The notes under the pieces are model-generated. The model was not told the DNA's origin. It made no database searches and worked only from the letters and a program-made list of their open reading frames with translations. This document shows positions 1 to 8,223 of a stretch of 64,000 nucleotides of DNA, one piece after another (the stretch's first letter is position 1; every line of letters starts with the position of its first letter). A program made the translations under genes and the position numbers. Source of the stretch: Fibrobacter sp. (GTDB lineage Bacteria > Fibrobacterota > Fibrobacteria > Fibrobacterales > Fibrobacteraceae); contig JAKSIB010000011.1 of the NCBI GenBank assembly GCA_024399065.1, positions 1-64,000 on the forward strand. The letters are read 5' to 3'.

Positions 1-82
1 AAGTGGTTTTACCGTGGTCAACGTGACCGATGGTGCCGATGTTGCAGTGCGGCTTACTTCTGTCAAAATGTTCTTTTGCCAT
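1..82 (-). CDS. tuf: Elongation factor Tu, N-terminal fragment
   Basis: The first 27 residues of EF-Tu are readable on the minus strand and run off the left edge. They include [20 protein letters not shown] followed by VDHGKTT, which contains the G1 P-loop that binds GTP. EF-Tu delivers aminoacyl-tRNA to the ribosome. The ATG at 82 is preceded by an AGAGGAA ribosome-binding site. No tRNA genes are seen upstream, although tRNAs precede tuf in some bacteria. Confidence 0.97.
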
Positions 83-204
83 TTTATTCCTCTTCTTCAG
101 CAGAAGGTTTATCGCTTCGAATCGTAGGAACGGCGCGGGTTAGAGCCTGATTCCTGTTATTTCGCAGAGCATAGGAAGCGGTACTCTACGAATTTTGCTG
201 CTCA

Positions 205-232
205 AATTTAGCAATTTCAAGAAATATTTCAA
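205..232 (-). promoter_or_regulatory. Putative tuf promoter
   Basis: On the minus strand TTGAAA (227-232) and TAAATT (205-210) are separated by 16 bases, upstream of tuf. This would leave a leader of roughly 115 bases. A second TTGAAA lies at 215-220. The call is inferred from spacing and position only. Confidence 0.35.
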
Positions 233-654
233 GGATTTTTCTTTGATTTTTGGCGAAAAATGGGGATTTTCGGCTTTTCAACACCAGTAGCAGAGCCACC
301 CCACCGGTTGCGCAATATCACGTCTTCAAGAAGTGAAAAACGCCCTTTTTTGCAAAATTTCAACGGTTCAACATTTTTATTCTTCTTTAAATTCCAACTT
401 ATCAACACATCTTCAACAAGAAAGAACTTTATCGCAACCCGTTAAAAATCAACATTTTATGAATATGTAAAACATTTTTTACAAATAAAGAATTTACATT
501 AATTTACATTCGTCATCTCGACACATTCGACCAAATTATGACGGAGAACACTTCAAGAACGAAATCCACCCCTATTCCCGAGTTTTTACAAAAGATTACA
601 TAATAAGTAATTATCTTTTAGGCCGGTGTTTTTAGGGCAAACAAAGGATTGTAG
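233..654. other. AT-rich intergenic stretch
   Basis: About 420 bases lie between the divergent tuf and first GH45 promoters. The stretch is AT-rich with many T and A runs. A 61-codon frame at 260-445 has no ribosome-binding site and no recognisable protein character. An AAAGGA sequence lies just before the gene at 655. I see no RNA gene or repeat here. Confidence 0.5.
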
Positions 655-2079
655 ATGAAGTTTCCATTTTTCAAGGCTCTTGTCGCTGCAAGCGCATTCG
701 CACTGATCTGCAGCTGCGGCGACGAATCCCCGACAAAAACAGAAGATAGCGGCTCCAAGTACATCGTTGCCGATCGTTCCTACATTTTTGTTGACTCCAA
801 CAAAAACACATACCTCATTTCCGACAAGGGTGTCGTATCCGACACCAATGGCACTGTCATCGGCCTTGCAGACAGCGCATCCGGTCTTATCGTCTATGCA
901 GACGGCACCCCAATCGCCACGGAAGTCGATTTTTCCAAGCTTGAAGTCGTAGAACCCACCATCATCCTCGCCGATGGCTGGCTCCTCAACACCGACCAGA
1001 CCTTGATCATCTACCAGGATCTCATTGTCTACGACGCAGCCGGTAATCCCATCGGAACCTTCGTCCTTAACGAAGGCACCTTCATCGGCAACATCTACAC
1101 CATCGACGGAAACCTCATGGTGAAGGATGTAGACCTGAGCGCCCTGCCTATCGTCTCTGCAAACGTATCCCTTCCGGGTTCCAGCAGCGCAGGCTCCGAC
1201 GATCTCGGCACTCCGAGTTCCGACAGCAACCCCGGATCTTCCGGAAGCGTCCCGAAATCCTCCAGCAGCGTCGCAAAGTCCTCTTCCAGCTCCGCTCCTC
1301 CCCCGAGCAGCTCCAGCGCCGACCCCAACGGAAACTGCCCCGTCATCAAGTACGTGAACGGTGGTGCCAGCGGTTCCGGCTTCGCCAGCCGTTACTGGGA
1401 CTGCTGCAAGCCCAGCTGTTCCTGGAACGAAAACGCAGGCGGCCATTTGGCCAAGCAGTGCGACGCCAAGGGTAACCAGATCAACGACCCGGGTTCCGGA
1501 AGTATCTGTAGCGGCGGCAACGCAGCAACTTGCGTTAGCCAGTCTCCGTTCACCATCGAAGGTTGCGAAAATATCGGTTTCGCCTTCGCTGCAGTTCCTG
1601 GAAGCCAGGGCGGTAAGTGCGGTCACTGCTACGAGCTCACCTTCACCGGCGAAGCATATTACTACGATGGCGACCAGAAGAAGTCCAGCACCGGCACCGG
1701 TTCCAAGAGATTGAAGAACGCAGGCAAGAAGCTCATCATCATGGCCTCCAACATCGGCTACGACGTCAGAAACGACCAGTTCGATATCATGATTCCGGGC
1801 GGCGGCTACGGCGCATTTGACGGATGCTCCTCCAGAATGGGTTGGGGCGACCAGGGCGAACGCTACGGCGGCCTCCTCAGTCAGTGCGAAATCGCCAATA
1901 ACTATGCCTATGTCAAGGCCAAGAACTGCCTCATCGAAAAGTGCAACAGCAACTTCGGCAGCGACAAGGTGGCAAAGGAAGGCTGCCTCTTCCTGGCCAA
2001 CTTCCTGGAAGCCACCAGCAACCCGGCACACACTTTCAAGGAAGTGGAATGCCCGGAAGTCCTCAAAAACAAGTACTAA
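655..2079 (+). CDS. GH45 endoglucanase lipoprotein with duplicated N-terminal module
   Basis: This is a 474-residue lipoprotein with a lipobox near Cys21. Two copies of a ~65-residue beta-rich module follow (about 30-98 and 99-170), then a serine-run linker and a GH45 catalytic domain from ~226. GH45 enzymes cut internal beta-1,4-glucan bonds with inversion. The base motif RYWDCCKPSC places Asp249, and the acid Asp377 lies in QFDIMIPGGG. The loop Asp370 is seven residues earlier, as in Humicola Cel45A (from memory). Paired cysteines match the classical fold. It is expected to be surface anchored. The start follows AAAGGA. A similar gene follows at 2319. Confidence 0.93.
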   Translation: MKFPFFKALVAASAFALICSCGDESPTKTEDSGSKYIVADRSYIFVDSNKNTYLISDKGVVSDTNGTVIGLADSASGLIVYADGTPIATEVDFSKLEVVEPTIILADGWLLNTDQTLIIYQDLIVYDAAGNPIGTFVLNEGTFIGNIYTIDGNLMVKDVDLSALPIVSANVSLPGSSSAGSDDLGTPSSDSNPGSSGSVPKSSSSVAKSSSSSAPPPSSSSADPNGNCPVIKYVNGGASGSGFASRYWDCCKPSCSWNENAGGHLAKQCDAKGNQINDPGSGSICSGGNAATCVSQSPFTIEGCENIGFAFAAVPGSQGGKCGHCYELTFTGEAYYYDGDQKKSSTGTGSKRLKNAGKKLIIMASNIGYDVRNDQFDIMIPGGGYGAFDGCSSRMGWGDQGERYGGLLSQCEIANNYAYVKAKNCLIEKCNSNFGSDKVAKEGCLFLANFLEATSNPAHTFKEVECPEVLKNKY

Positions 2080-2103
2080 TAGCTGGTTAACCCGATATTC
2101 AAC

Positions 2104-2133
2104 AAAAGCCTCCGCTAAGGCGGGGGCTTTTTC
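2104..2133 (+). terminator. Rho-independent terminator after first GH45 gene
   Basis: The stem AAAGCCTCCGC / GCGGGGGCTTT with a short AAG-type loop is followed by a T run, 25 bases after the stop. Only a weak T run flanks it on the other side. Confidence 0.85.
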
Positions 2134-2318
2134 ATTTTTTAGGTGCGTCAAACTTATTTTTTTTATAACAAGTTAAAGTGTGTTACAGGACACGCAACTC
2201 AATATGTAACAAAAATTTACATGCACCTGACTGCTTAAAAATTTATTTTTGGGCGCGGATGGAATTGGAAGGGCTTTCTTACAGAAAGTCTAAGTTTTGG
2301 TTTTTTTGAGGATTCTTT

Positions 2319-3872
2319 ATGAAACACCCATTTTTTAAGTCCGTCCTGGTTCTTGCAGCAGCTGCAGCACTGATTAACTGCTCCGAAGAGAATACCACTG
2401 CCCCCGAAAACGACCAGGTCGTAAGCGGACAATTAGTCGCCAGCGACTACTGCTGGGTTCTCAACACCGACCAGACCTTGCTTATCCTGGCAACTGGCGT
2501 TGTAACAGATGTGAACGGCAATGCTGTAGGCTACACCGACCCGACTTTCACGAACATCGTCACTCTTGACGGCACTCAGTTCATCGTCACGAACATCGAC
2601 CTGAACAATCTTACCATGCTGAACCCGGGTGACCCCATTCCGAGCAACAACTCCCTGATTCCGGGATCTAGCGCAACCGTCGCTGTTCCGAGTTCCTCTG
2701 CAACTATTGCAACCCCGGCTTCCTCCGCTGCAAACGGCAATGGCAACGCAGGAACAGTTGTAAACCCGACTTCTTCTGCAACTAACGTAACAGCAAAGTC
2801 TAGTTCTTCCGCAAAGCCTGCTTCCTCCACAGGAACCCAGAATAACAACAATCAGCAGACTCAGGGCGGCTCTGACGGCACTTGCTTCGACAAGCCTTCT
2901 AACAAGTATGTAAAGCCCTACGACAATCTCAACGTGAACGGTGCATCTTACGCCTACAAGGAAGACTGCACCATCAACTGCTATTACGATCCGCAGGGCA
3001 AGAATTGCGCAAGCCTCGGCTCTAGCACCAACACCAATAATAACCAGCAGCAGACTCAAAACAATAATCAGCAGCAGTCTTCTTCTAGCAAGCCAAAGTC
3101 TTCCAGCTCCGCTCCGAAGTCTTCTTCTAGCCAGCAGCAACAGCAGCAGAGCGGCAACACTAGCGGCACCGTTTCCAGCAACTACACCATCAAGTACGTT
3201 GCCGGCGGTAAGTCTGGTTCCGGCTATGCCTCCCGTTACTGGGACTGCTGCGAACCTCACTGTGCATGGCCCGAACACGGCGGCAAGGCATCCACTTGCG
3301 ACGCAAGGGGTAACAAGGTCCAGGGCGGTTCCCAGAGTATGTGCGATGGCGGTAACGCAGGCATTTGCCGCGGTCAGTTCCCCATCGTTGTCAACGACAC
3401 CCTGGCATTCGCCTTTGCAGCAACTCCGGGTGGTGAAAGCAACTGTGGTAAGTGCTTCGACCTGGTATTTACTGGTCAGGGCAAGTATGCAACCGACAAC
3501 CATACCAAACTGAAGGGCAAGCATCTTATCGTTATGTCCAACAACGTGGGTTATGACGTGGCCGGCGGCCAGTTCGATATTATGATCCCTGGTGGTGGCT
3601 TCGGTATCTTTGACGGTTGCTCCGCAAAGATGGGCTGGGGCTCCCAGGGCGCACGCTACGGTGGACTCCTGACCGAATGTGAAGAATCCTCCGGATATAA
3701 GGCATCCACCTACAAGAGCTGCCTCACCAACAAGTGCAACACCTCCTTCGCAAACGACCCGCAAGCCAAGGAAGGCTGCCTGTTCCTCGCCAACTGGATG
3801 AATGCTGCAGGTAATCCACTCCACAACTACAAGGAAGTGGAATGCCCGCAGGAACTCATCGCAAGATTCTAG
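2319..3872 (+). CDS. GH45 endoglucanase lipoprotein with Ser/Gln-rich linkers
   Basis: This is a 517-residue lipoprotein (signal MKHPFFKSVLVLAAAAALIN then Cys). It has one copy of the N-terminal module shared with the preceding gene (about 36-105). A Ser/Thr linker, a short cysteine-containing insert (~188-228), a second Ser/Gln/Asn-rich linker and a GH45 domain from ~288 follow. Catalytic candidates are Asp309 (RYWDCCEPHC), loop Asp413 and Asp420 (QFDIMIPGGG). The small domain between the linkers has cysteines and could be a binding module, but I do not recognise it. It ends in its own terminator and starts after GAGGA. Confidence 0.93.
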   Translation: MKHPFFKSVLVLAAAAALINCSEENTTAPENDQVVSGQLVASDYCWVLNTDQTLLILATGVVTDVNGNAVGYTDPTFTNIVTLDGTQFIVTNIDLNNLTMLNPGDPIPSNNSLIPGSSATVAVPSSSATIATPASSAANGNGNAGTVVNPTSSATNVTAKSSSSAKPASSTGTQNNNNQQTQGGSDGTCFDKPSNKYVKPYDNLNVNGASYAYKEDCTINCYYDPQGKNCASLGSSTNTNNNQQQTQNNNQQQSSSSKPKSSSSAPKSSSSQQQQQQSGNTSGTVSSNYTIKYVAGGKSGSGYASRYWDCCEPHCAWPEHGGKASTCDARGNKVQGGSQSMCDGGNAGICRGQFPIVVNDTLAFAFAATPGGESNCGKCFDLVFTGQGKYATDNHTKLKGKHLIVMSNNVGYDVAGGQFDIMIPGGGFGIFDGCSAKMGWGSQGARYGGLLTECEESSGYKASTYKSCLTNKCNTSFANDPQAKEGCLFLANWMNAAGNPLHNYKEVECPQELIARF

Positions 3873-3894
3873 TCTGAAGTTCTCCTGAATTTGA

Positions 3895-3927
3895 AAAAGC
3901 TCCCGGCGAAGCCGGGGGCTTTTTTGC
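3895..3927 (+). terminator. Terminator after second GH45 gene
   Basis: AAAAAGCTCCCGGC and GCCGGGGGCTTTTTT form a strong GC stem with flanking A and T runs, 22 bases past the stop codon. Confidence 0.88.
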
Positions 3928-4201
3928 TGTACTCTGGTGAGGCGGGTGACGGAACAATTCGCGGGCACAGCGGAACACTGGCGCGAACTGCGAGGCGGGT
4001 GACGAAATGTTCCAAAGGGGCAGATCCGCCCTGATGAACGGCAGGCATAGAACTTGTATGCAATCGGGGGAGCGGAAGACGGGACGGCCAGCAATAATTG
4101 TACCGCGGGAATGGAGGCACGGCTGAAGCGAGGGGGCGAGTGCCGGAGTTAATTTGTATGAAGTAGCCCCCACCCAAAAAAGTGCTGCCCCTCCCCTGCA
4201 C
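3928..4201. other. GC- and purine-rich noncoding stretch
   Basis: No supported gene is present. GAGGCGGGTGACG occurs twice (around 3940 and 3990), and a related purine-rich phrase recurs around 4130. The composition differs from the AT-rich gaps elsewhere in the window. It could be decayed sequence. Confidence 0.4.
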
Positions 4202-4231
4202 AAAAAAGGCCTGCGGAAAATTCCACAGGTC
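4202..4231 (-). terminator. Terminator of the alpha/beta hydrolase gene
   Basis: On the minus strand CCTGTGGAA / TTCCGCAGG forms the stem and is followed by TTTTTT. It lies about 30 bases past the stop of the gene ending at 4260. Confidence 0.75.
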
Positions 4232-4259
4232 AAGTTCTTGCAAGCTTTTTGCCCGGCAA

Positions 4260-5330
4260 TTATTCAGCGGCCATGGTCGAAGCGGGAAGTGTTTCGTCCA
4301 GGAAGTTGAAGATGATGTTGTAGGCGTTGTCGCGGACAGGTTTCTTGGAAAGGACGATATCGTGGAGGGCGCCGGGGATTTCGGCCATGGTGATCTGGGA
4401 GCCCAGTCGTGCGCCGTAGCGCTTGATGTCTTCCACGTTGAGGACGCCGTCGCAGCGGGTATATTCGTCGGCCCATTCGTCCTGATCGATGCTGCAGTCG
4501 CTATGCATCACGAGGATCGGGGTGTCCAGCTCCAGACCCTTCTGCACGAAGGCGTGTGCCTTGTGGATGGCGCGAACCCAGGCGAAGTTCACGGGGATGC
4601 TGTTGATAGTCTTGATGGTGGTATCGAATTCCCATTCGCCGCGGTACTGCTTGAGCAGGCTTTCAGCGTAGTTGGTATTTTCACCGCGGGGAACGCCGAA
4701 GCTCGGAAAGAACTGGCCCAGCACGGAAATGCCCGGGATGATCAGTTCGCGGGTGAGGAACTCGTAGTTCATTTCCAGGAAGGGGCTGTTCAGAACCACG
4801 GCGGAGAAGTCCTTGCCTTTTTCGCGGGCGTCCGCATACATGGTGGCGACGAGGCCGCCGGTACTGTGGCCGATAATTGCCACGGGAGCATCAGGGTGCT
4901 GGCGCTTCATTTGGGCGACGCAGGAATCCAGCTCGGGATAGTATTCCGCGATGTTGTGGACTTCACCGATGCGGTCGCCTTCTCGGAGGGAGCGGCCATA
5001 GTTGTGCAGATCGACGGCATAGAATGCGTAGCCTGCAGAGTCGGCCTTTTCAGCCATTTCCCGCTGGAAGTAGTAGTCGTTGAATCCGTGAATGTAGAGG
5101 ACGGATGCCTTGGGCTGAGCAGTCGCAGAATCAGCCGCAACGAAACTGCCGAAGGGGTATTCAACGATGGTGGCGTGGAAACTCGGGAACTGGGCGACGG
5201 GTTCGGTATCGAAACTGCGCGCAATGAAAGGTTCCCCCAGATAGGGATCCTTCACGGCGTCTTCTGCAACGGCATTTGCAGCCAGCAGAGACAAGCCCAA
5301 AAAATAAACCCAATTGCTCACCTTTACCAC
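4260..5330 (-). CDS. Secreted alpha/beta hydrolase (serine aminopeptidase / lysophospholipase-like)
   Basis: The protein of about 356 residues has an N-terminal hydrophobic segment ending ANAVAEDA, probably a signal peptide. The hydrolase_4-type fold shows the nucleophile elbow GHSTGG, a likely catalytic Asp after the strand LVMHSD, and a His in ALHDIVLS. The substrate cannot be read from sequence; lipid esters, acylated sugars or peptides are possible. No ATG start exists. TTG at 5348, GTG at 5330 and GTG at 5321 are alternatives, and 5330 is preferred because it keeps a lysine before the hydrophobic core. It is a single-gene unit with its own terminator. Confidence 0.85.
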   Translation of the reverse strand: MVKVSNWVYFLGLSLLAANAVAEDAVKDPYLGEPFIARSFDTEPVAQFPSFHATIVEYPFGSFVAADSATAQPKASVLYIHGFNDYYFQREMAEKADSAGYAFYAVDLHNYGRSLREGDRIGEVHNIAEYYPELDSCVAQMKRQHPDAPVAIIGHSTGGLVATMYADAREKGKDFSAVVLNSPFLEMNYEFLTRELIIPGISVLGQFFPSFGVPRGENTNYAESLLKQYRGEWEFDTTIKTINSIPVNFAWVRAIHKAHAFVQKGLELDTPILVMHSDCSIDQDEWADEYTRCDGVLNVEDIKRYGARLGSQITMAEIPGALHDIVLSKKPVRDNAYNIIFNFLDETLPASTMAAE

Positions 5331-5482
5331 GGAAAAGCAATATAACAAATTGAAAACTCTGAAAACTTACTTTTTTATCACATTTGCAAGTGGGGCTTAA
5401 GGGGACCGAAAAGAAGCTTTTTAAGTGGTTTGATTTGAAAGGAAATATGCGAATAACTATATTTATGCATAGAGGTATTAAT

Positions 5483-6943
5483 ATGGAATACAAAGTTAAA
5501 GATATCAACCTTGCCGCCTGGGGCCGCAAGGAACTGGACCTGGCCGAAACTGAAATGCCGGGCCTCATGGCTCTCCGCAAGGAATACGAAGGCAAGAAGC
5601 CTCTCGCTGGCGCACGCATCATGGGTTCTCTCCACATGACCGTGCAGACCGCTATCCTCATCGAAACTCTCGTTGACCTGGGCGCAGACGTTCGCTGGGT
5701 CTCCTGCAACATCTTCAGTACCCAGGACCATGCTGCCGCTGCAGTTGTCGTGGGCAAGAAGGGCACTGTGGAAAACCCGCAGGGTGTTCCTGTTTTCGCT
5801 TGGAAGGGCGAATCCTTGGAAGAATACTGGGAAAACACTGCCAAGGCTCTCGTATGGCCCGACGGCAAGACTGCAGACCTGATTGTGGACGACGGTGGCG
5901 ACGCTACCATGCTGGTGACCTGCGGTGCCGAGTTCGAAGAAGCAGGCAAGGTTCCTGAATTCAACCCGGAAACCGACTCCGAAGAATGGGGCGTGTTCCT
6001 CGCAACTTGCAAGAAGATTTTCGAAAAGGATCCGAAGCAGTGGACCCGCGCTCGCGAAACCCTCAAGGGTGTTTCCGAAGAAACCACTACCGGCGTGCAT
6101 CGCCTGTACCAGATGGCCAAGGAAGGCCGCCTGAAGTTCCCGGCCATCAACGTGAACGATTCCGTGACCAAGTCCAAGTTCGACAACCTCTACGGTTGCC
6201 GCCACTCCCTCATCGACGGCATCAACCGCGCTTCCGACGTGATGATGGCCGGCAAGATCGCTGTGGTCTGCGGCTACGGTGACGTGGGTAAGGGTTGTGC
6301 CCAGTCCCTCCGCGGTCAGGGCGCTCGCGTGATCGTTACTGAAGTGGACCCCATCTGCGCTCTCCAGGCTGTGATGGAAGGCTACGAAGTGAAGACTCTC
6401 GACGAAGTCGTTTCCGAGGCAGATATCTTTGTCACCACCACCGGTAACATCGGCATTATCTCCGCCGCTCAGATGAGCAAGATGAAGCATCGCGCCATCG
6501 TGGGCAACATCGGCCACTTCGACAACGAAATCGACATGGCTGGCCTCAAGAAGATTCCGGGCATCGTTCGCAACGAAATCAAGCCCCAGTACGATGAATG
6601 GATCTTCCCCGATGGCCACAGCATCCTCGTGCTCGCTGAAGGCCGCTTGCTGAACCTCGGCTGCGCTACCGGTCACCCCAGCTTCGTGATGTCCGCTAGC
6701 TTCACCAACCAGACCATCGCCCAGATCGACCTGTGGCTCAACGCTACCGGCAAGCAGACTGTGGCTGGCATCAAGTACGAAACCGGCGTCGTTTACACCT
6801 TGCCGAAGATCCTGGATGAAAAGGTTGCTCGCCTGCACCTCGAAAAGCTGGGCGTTCACCTGACTACCCTCACCCAGGCTCAGGCCGACTACATCGGCGT
6901 GAAGGTTGAAGGTCCGTACAAGGTGGACTTCTACCGTTACTAA
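5483..6943 (+). CDS. ahcY: Adenosylhomocysteinase
   Basis: This 486-residue cytoplasmic enzyme reversibly hydrolyses S-adenosylhomocysteine to adenosine and homocysteine, relieving product inhibition of methyltransferases. The substrate-binding part has [16 protein letters not shown] and the Cys/Asn region [14 protein letters not shown]. The NAD-binding Rossmann motif is GYGDVGKG, and the C-terminus ends in a lysine/tyrosine-containing tail ([10 protein letters not shown]). An in-frame extension begins further upstream, but ATG 5483 follows AGAGG and matches the usual N-terminus. No SAH riboswitch could be recognised in the 150-base leader. Confidence 0.97.
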   Translation: MEYKVKDINLAAWGRKELDLAETEMPGLMALRKEYEGKKPLAGARIMGSLHMTVQTAILIETLVDLGADVRWVSCNIFSTQDHAAAAVVVGKKGTVENPQGVPVFAWKGESLEEYWENTAKALVWPDGKTADLIVDDGGDATMLVTCGAEFEEAGKVPEFNPETDSEEWGVFLATCKKIFEKDPKQWTRARETLKGVSEETTTGVHRLYQMAKEGRLKFPAINVNDSVTKSKFDNLYGCRHSLIDGINRASDVMMAGKIAVVCGYGDVGKGCAQSLRGQGARVIVTEVDPICALQAVMEGYEVKTLDEVVSEADIFVTTTGNIGIISAAQMSKMKHRAIVGNIGHFDNEIDMAGLKKIPGIVRNEIKPQYDEWIFPDGHSILVLAEGRLLNLGCATGHPSFVMSASFTNQTIAQIDLWLNATGKQTVAGIKYETGVVYTLPKILDEKVARLHLEKLGVHLTTLTQAQADYIGVKVEGPYKVDFYRY

Positions 6944-7015
6944 TAGGCGCGAGGTCCGAGGCTCCAGGCACGAGGCACAATGATCGTGAACTAACGTCTC
7001 GACATATCGCAAAAT

Positions 7016-7050
7016 AAAAACGGCTGCGTGATGAACGCAGTCGTTTTTTA
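7016..7050 (+). terminator. Terminator of ahcY
   Basis: AAAAACGGCTGCG and CGCAGTCGTTTTTT form a long stem around a 7-base loop, ending in a T run about 75 bases after the ahcY stop. Confidence 0.88.
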
Positions 7051-7079
7051 ATTGTTTTGTCGTAGAGCGAGCTCTGCCG

Positions 7080-7256
7080 CGACACTCGGTTTGCTAGTAA
7101 TGGCGCTCGACTTGTTAATAGTGGCGGCGCTTCACGCCGCTTACTCACTTCGCCCCACCTAAAGGTGGCCATGTCCACGTAAGTGCTAAAGCACTAAGTG
7201 GCCAAAGGTCGGCCATAGGAAAATGCAAGCATTTTCCTGCGGCACTCACCTTGCTA
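7080..7256. repeat. Cluster of short palindromes and degenerate direct repeats
   Basis: Between the convergent ahcY and 7254 genes lie successive hairpins: GGCGGCG..CGCCGC (7123-7140), CCACCTAAAGGTGG (7155-7168), AGTGCTAAAGCACT (7182-7195), GGCC..GGCC (about 7200-7214) and AGGAAAATGC..GCATTTTCCT (7217-7238). Three degenerate copies of a phrase like CTTGCTAATAGTGGCG begin near 7083, 7105 and 7244. The last copy overlaps the stop codon of the minus-strand gene. Confidence 0.6.
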
Positions 7257-8105
7257 ATAGTTGATAGCCAGGTAGAAGTTGAAGGCGCCGTAGACGTGAG
7301 CGGCAGGTTCCATCTTCAGAACGTTCACGAGAACATCGTAGCTTGCGCCAAGTTCCAACTGAGTGGTGGTGGTGCGGAACACGACCATACCGACTTCAAC
7401 GTTGGCGGCAAAGCCAAAGCCAAACTTGTCGCCGAAGGTGCTCTTGGAATATTCGTTCAAGTAACCATCGTACTGAAGACCAAGACCGAAGCCACCGCCA
7501 ACATACGGGGAGTAAATGTCGTTGAGGAAGAAGTATCTACCGCCGAGAACGCCGATAGCCTGAGTTTCAAAGTAGTCACCGAAGGCAAAGTTTGCGTTCA
7601 TCACAAAGGTGATGGAACCATGGGAAGTCATTTCCCAAATACGGCCGTGGTGAACGAGGAGAGCCAGGGCCCAGTCACGTTCCGGGTTCATTTCTTCGTG
7701 GCGCCAGTTGTGCCAAGTGGAGAAACCGATACCCCAGCTTCTGAAGGTGTACTTGCAGCGCTTCAGTTCCGGGATGGAGTCGTCGTCGAAGGGAGACTTT
7801 GCAGGCATCACATCATCTTCCACCGGTTCGGTAGAACCAGAGGTGTTTGTGCCAAACAAGGTATCGTAGTCGGTAGAAGCATAAGATTCCTCGGAGGAGG
7901 AAGATGCTACAGCGGGAGCTTCAGCTGCGGCAGTTTCAGCCACATATTCTTCAGAAGAACTGGAAACATATTCTTCCACGGAGCTGGAGCTTTCTGCCTC
8001 AGAGATTCCGGAGACATCTGCGATATAATCGTCAGCGAGGTAGTCTTCCTGTGCAAAAACTGCACCGGCAAGAGCGATGGTAAGGACTGCAAAAATTTTC
8101 TTCAT
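7254..8105 (-). CDS. Exported, probably outer-membrane, beta-rich protein of unknown function
   Basis: This 283-residue protein has a clear signal peptide (MKKIFAVLTIALAGAVFAQ). An acidic Ser/Glu/Ala-rich stretch (about 20-100) is followed by a domain from ~110 to the end with alternating aromatic and glycine-rich strands, typical of small outer-membrane barrels, ending in AINY. Closely related families are often annotated only as hypothetical. The start at 8105 is chosen because the in-frame extension lacks a signal-peptide character. The role is not readable; structural or adhesive functions are guesses. Confidence 0.7.
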   Translation of the reverse strand: MKKIFAVLTIALAGAVFAQEDYLADDYIADVSGISEAESSSSVEEYVSSSSEEYVAETAAAEAPAVASSSSEESYASTDYDTLFGTNTSGSTEPVEDDVMPAKSPFDDDSIPELKRCKYTFRSWGIGFSTWHNWRHEEMNPERDWALALLVHHGRIWEMTSHGSITFVMNANFAFGDYFETQAIGVLGGRYFFLNDIYSPYVGGGFGLGLQYDGYLNEYSKSTFGDKFGFGFAANVEVGMVVFRTTTTQLELGASYDVLVNVLKMEPAAHVYGAFNFYLAINY

Positions 8106-8223
8106 GATACCAAATATACAAACAAGTGGGGATTCGCGCAAAAACCATTTTGTAACATCTTTCTAATTTTACATGCGTTAACATAACTAAGACCGGTTTT
8201 CAGCATTAATCCGTCAAATTACT

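Noticed and set aside
100-200. Possible tRNA upstream of tuf
   Set aside because: No cloverleaf or T-loop consensus could be formed; it looks like a leader sequence.
260-445. 61-codon frame between tuf and the first GH45 gene
   Set aside because: No ribosome-binding site, and composition typical of AT-rich noncoding DNA.
586-2151. Long minus-strand open frame opposite the first GH45 gene
   Set aside because: Antisense of a clear GH45 gene; its protein is low-complexity Val/Ala/Gly with no family features. The same holds for other long antisense frames, for example 2433-4094, 5378-7012 and 62398-63468.
5349-5482. Possible SAH or SAM riboswitch upstream of ahcY
   Set aside because: Only a weak CTTAA/TTAAG pairing is visible; no known SAH-riboswitch core could be recognised.
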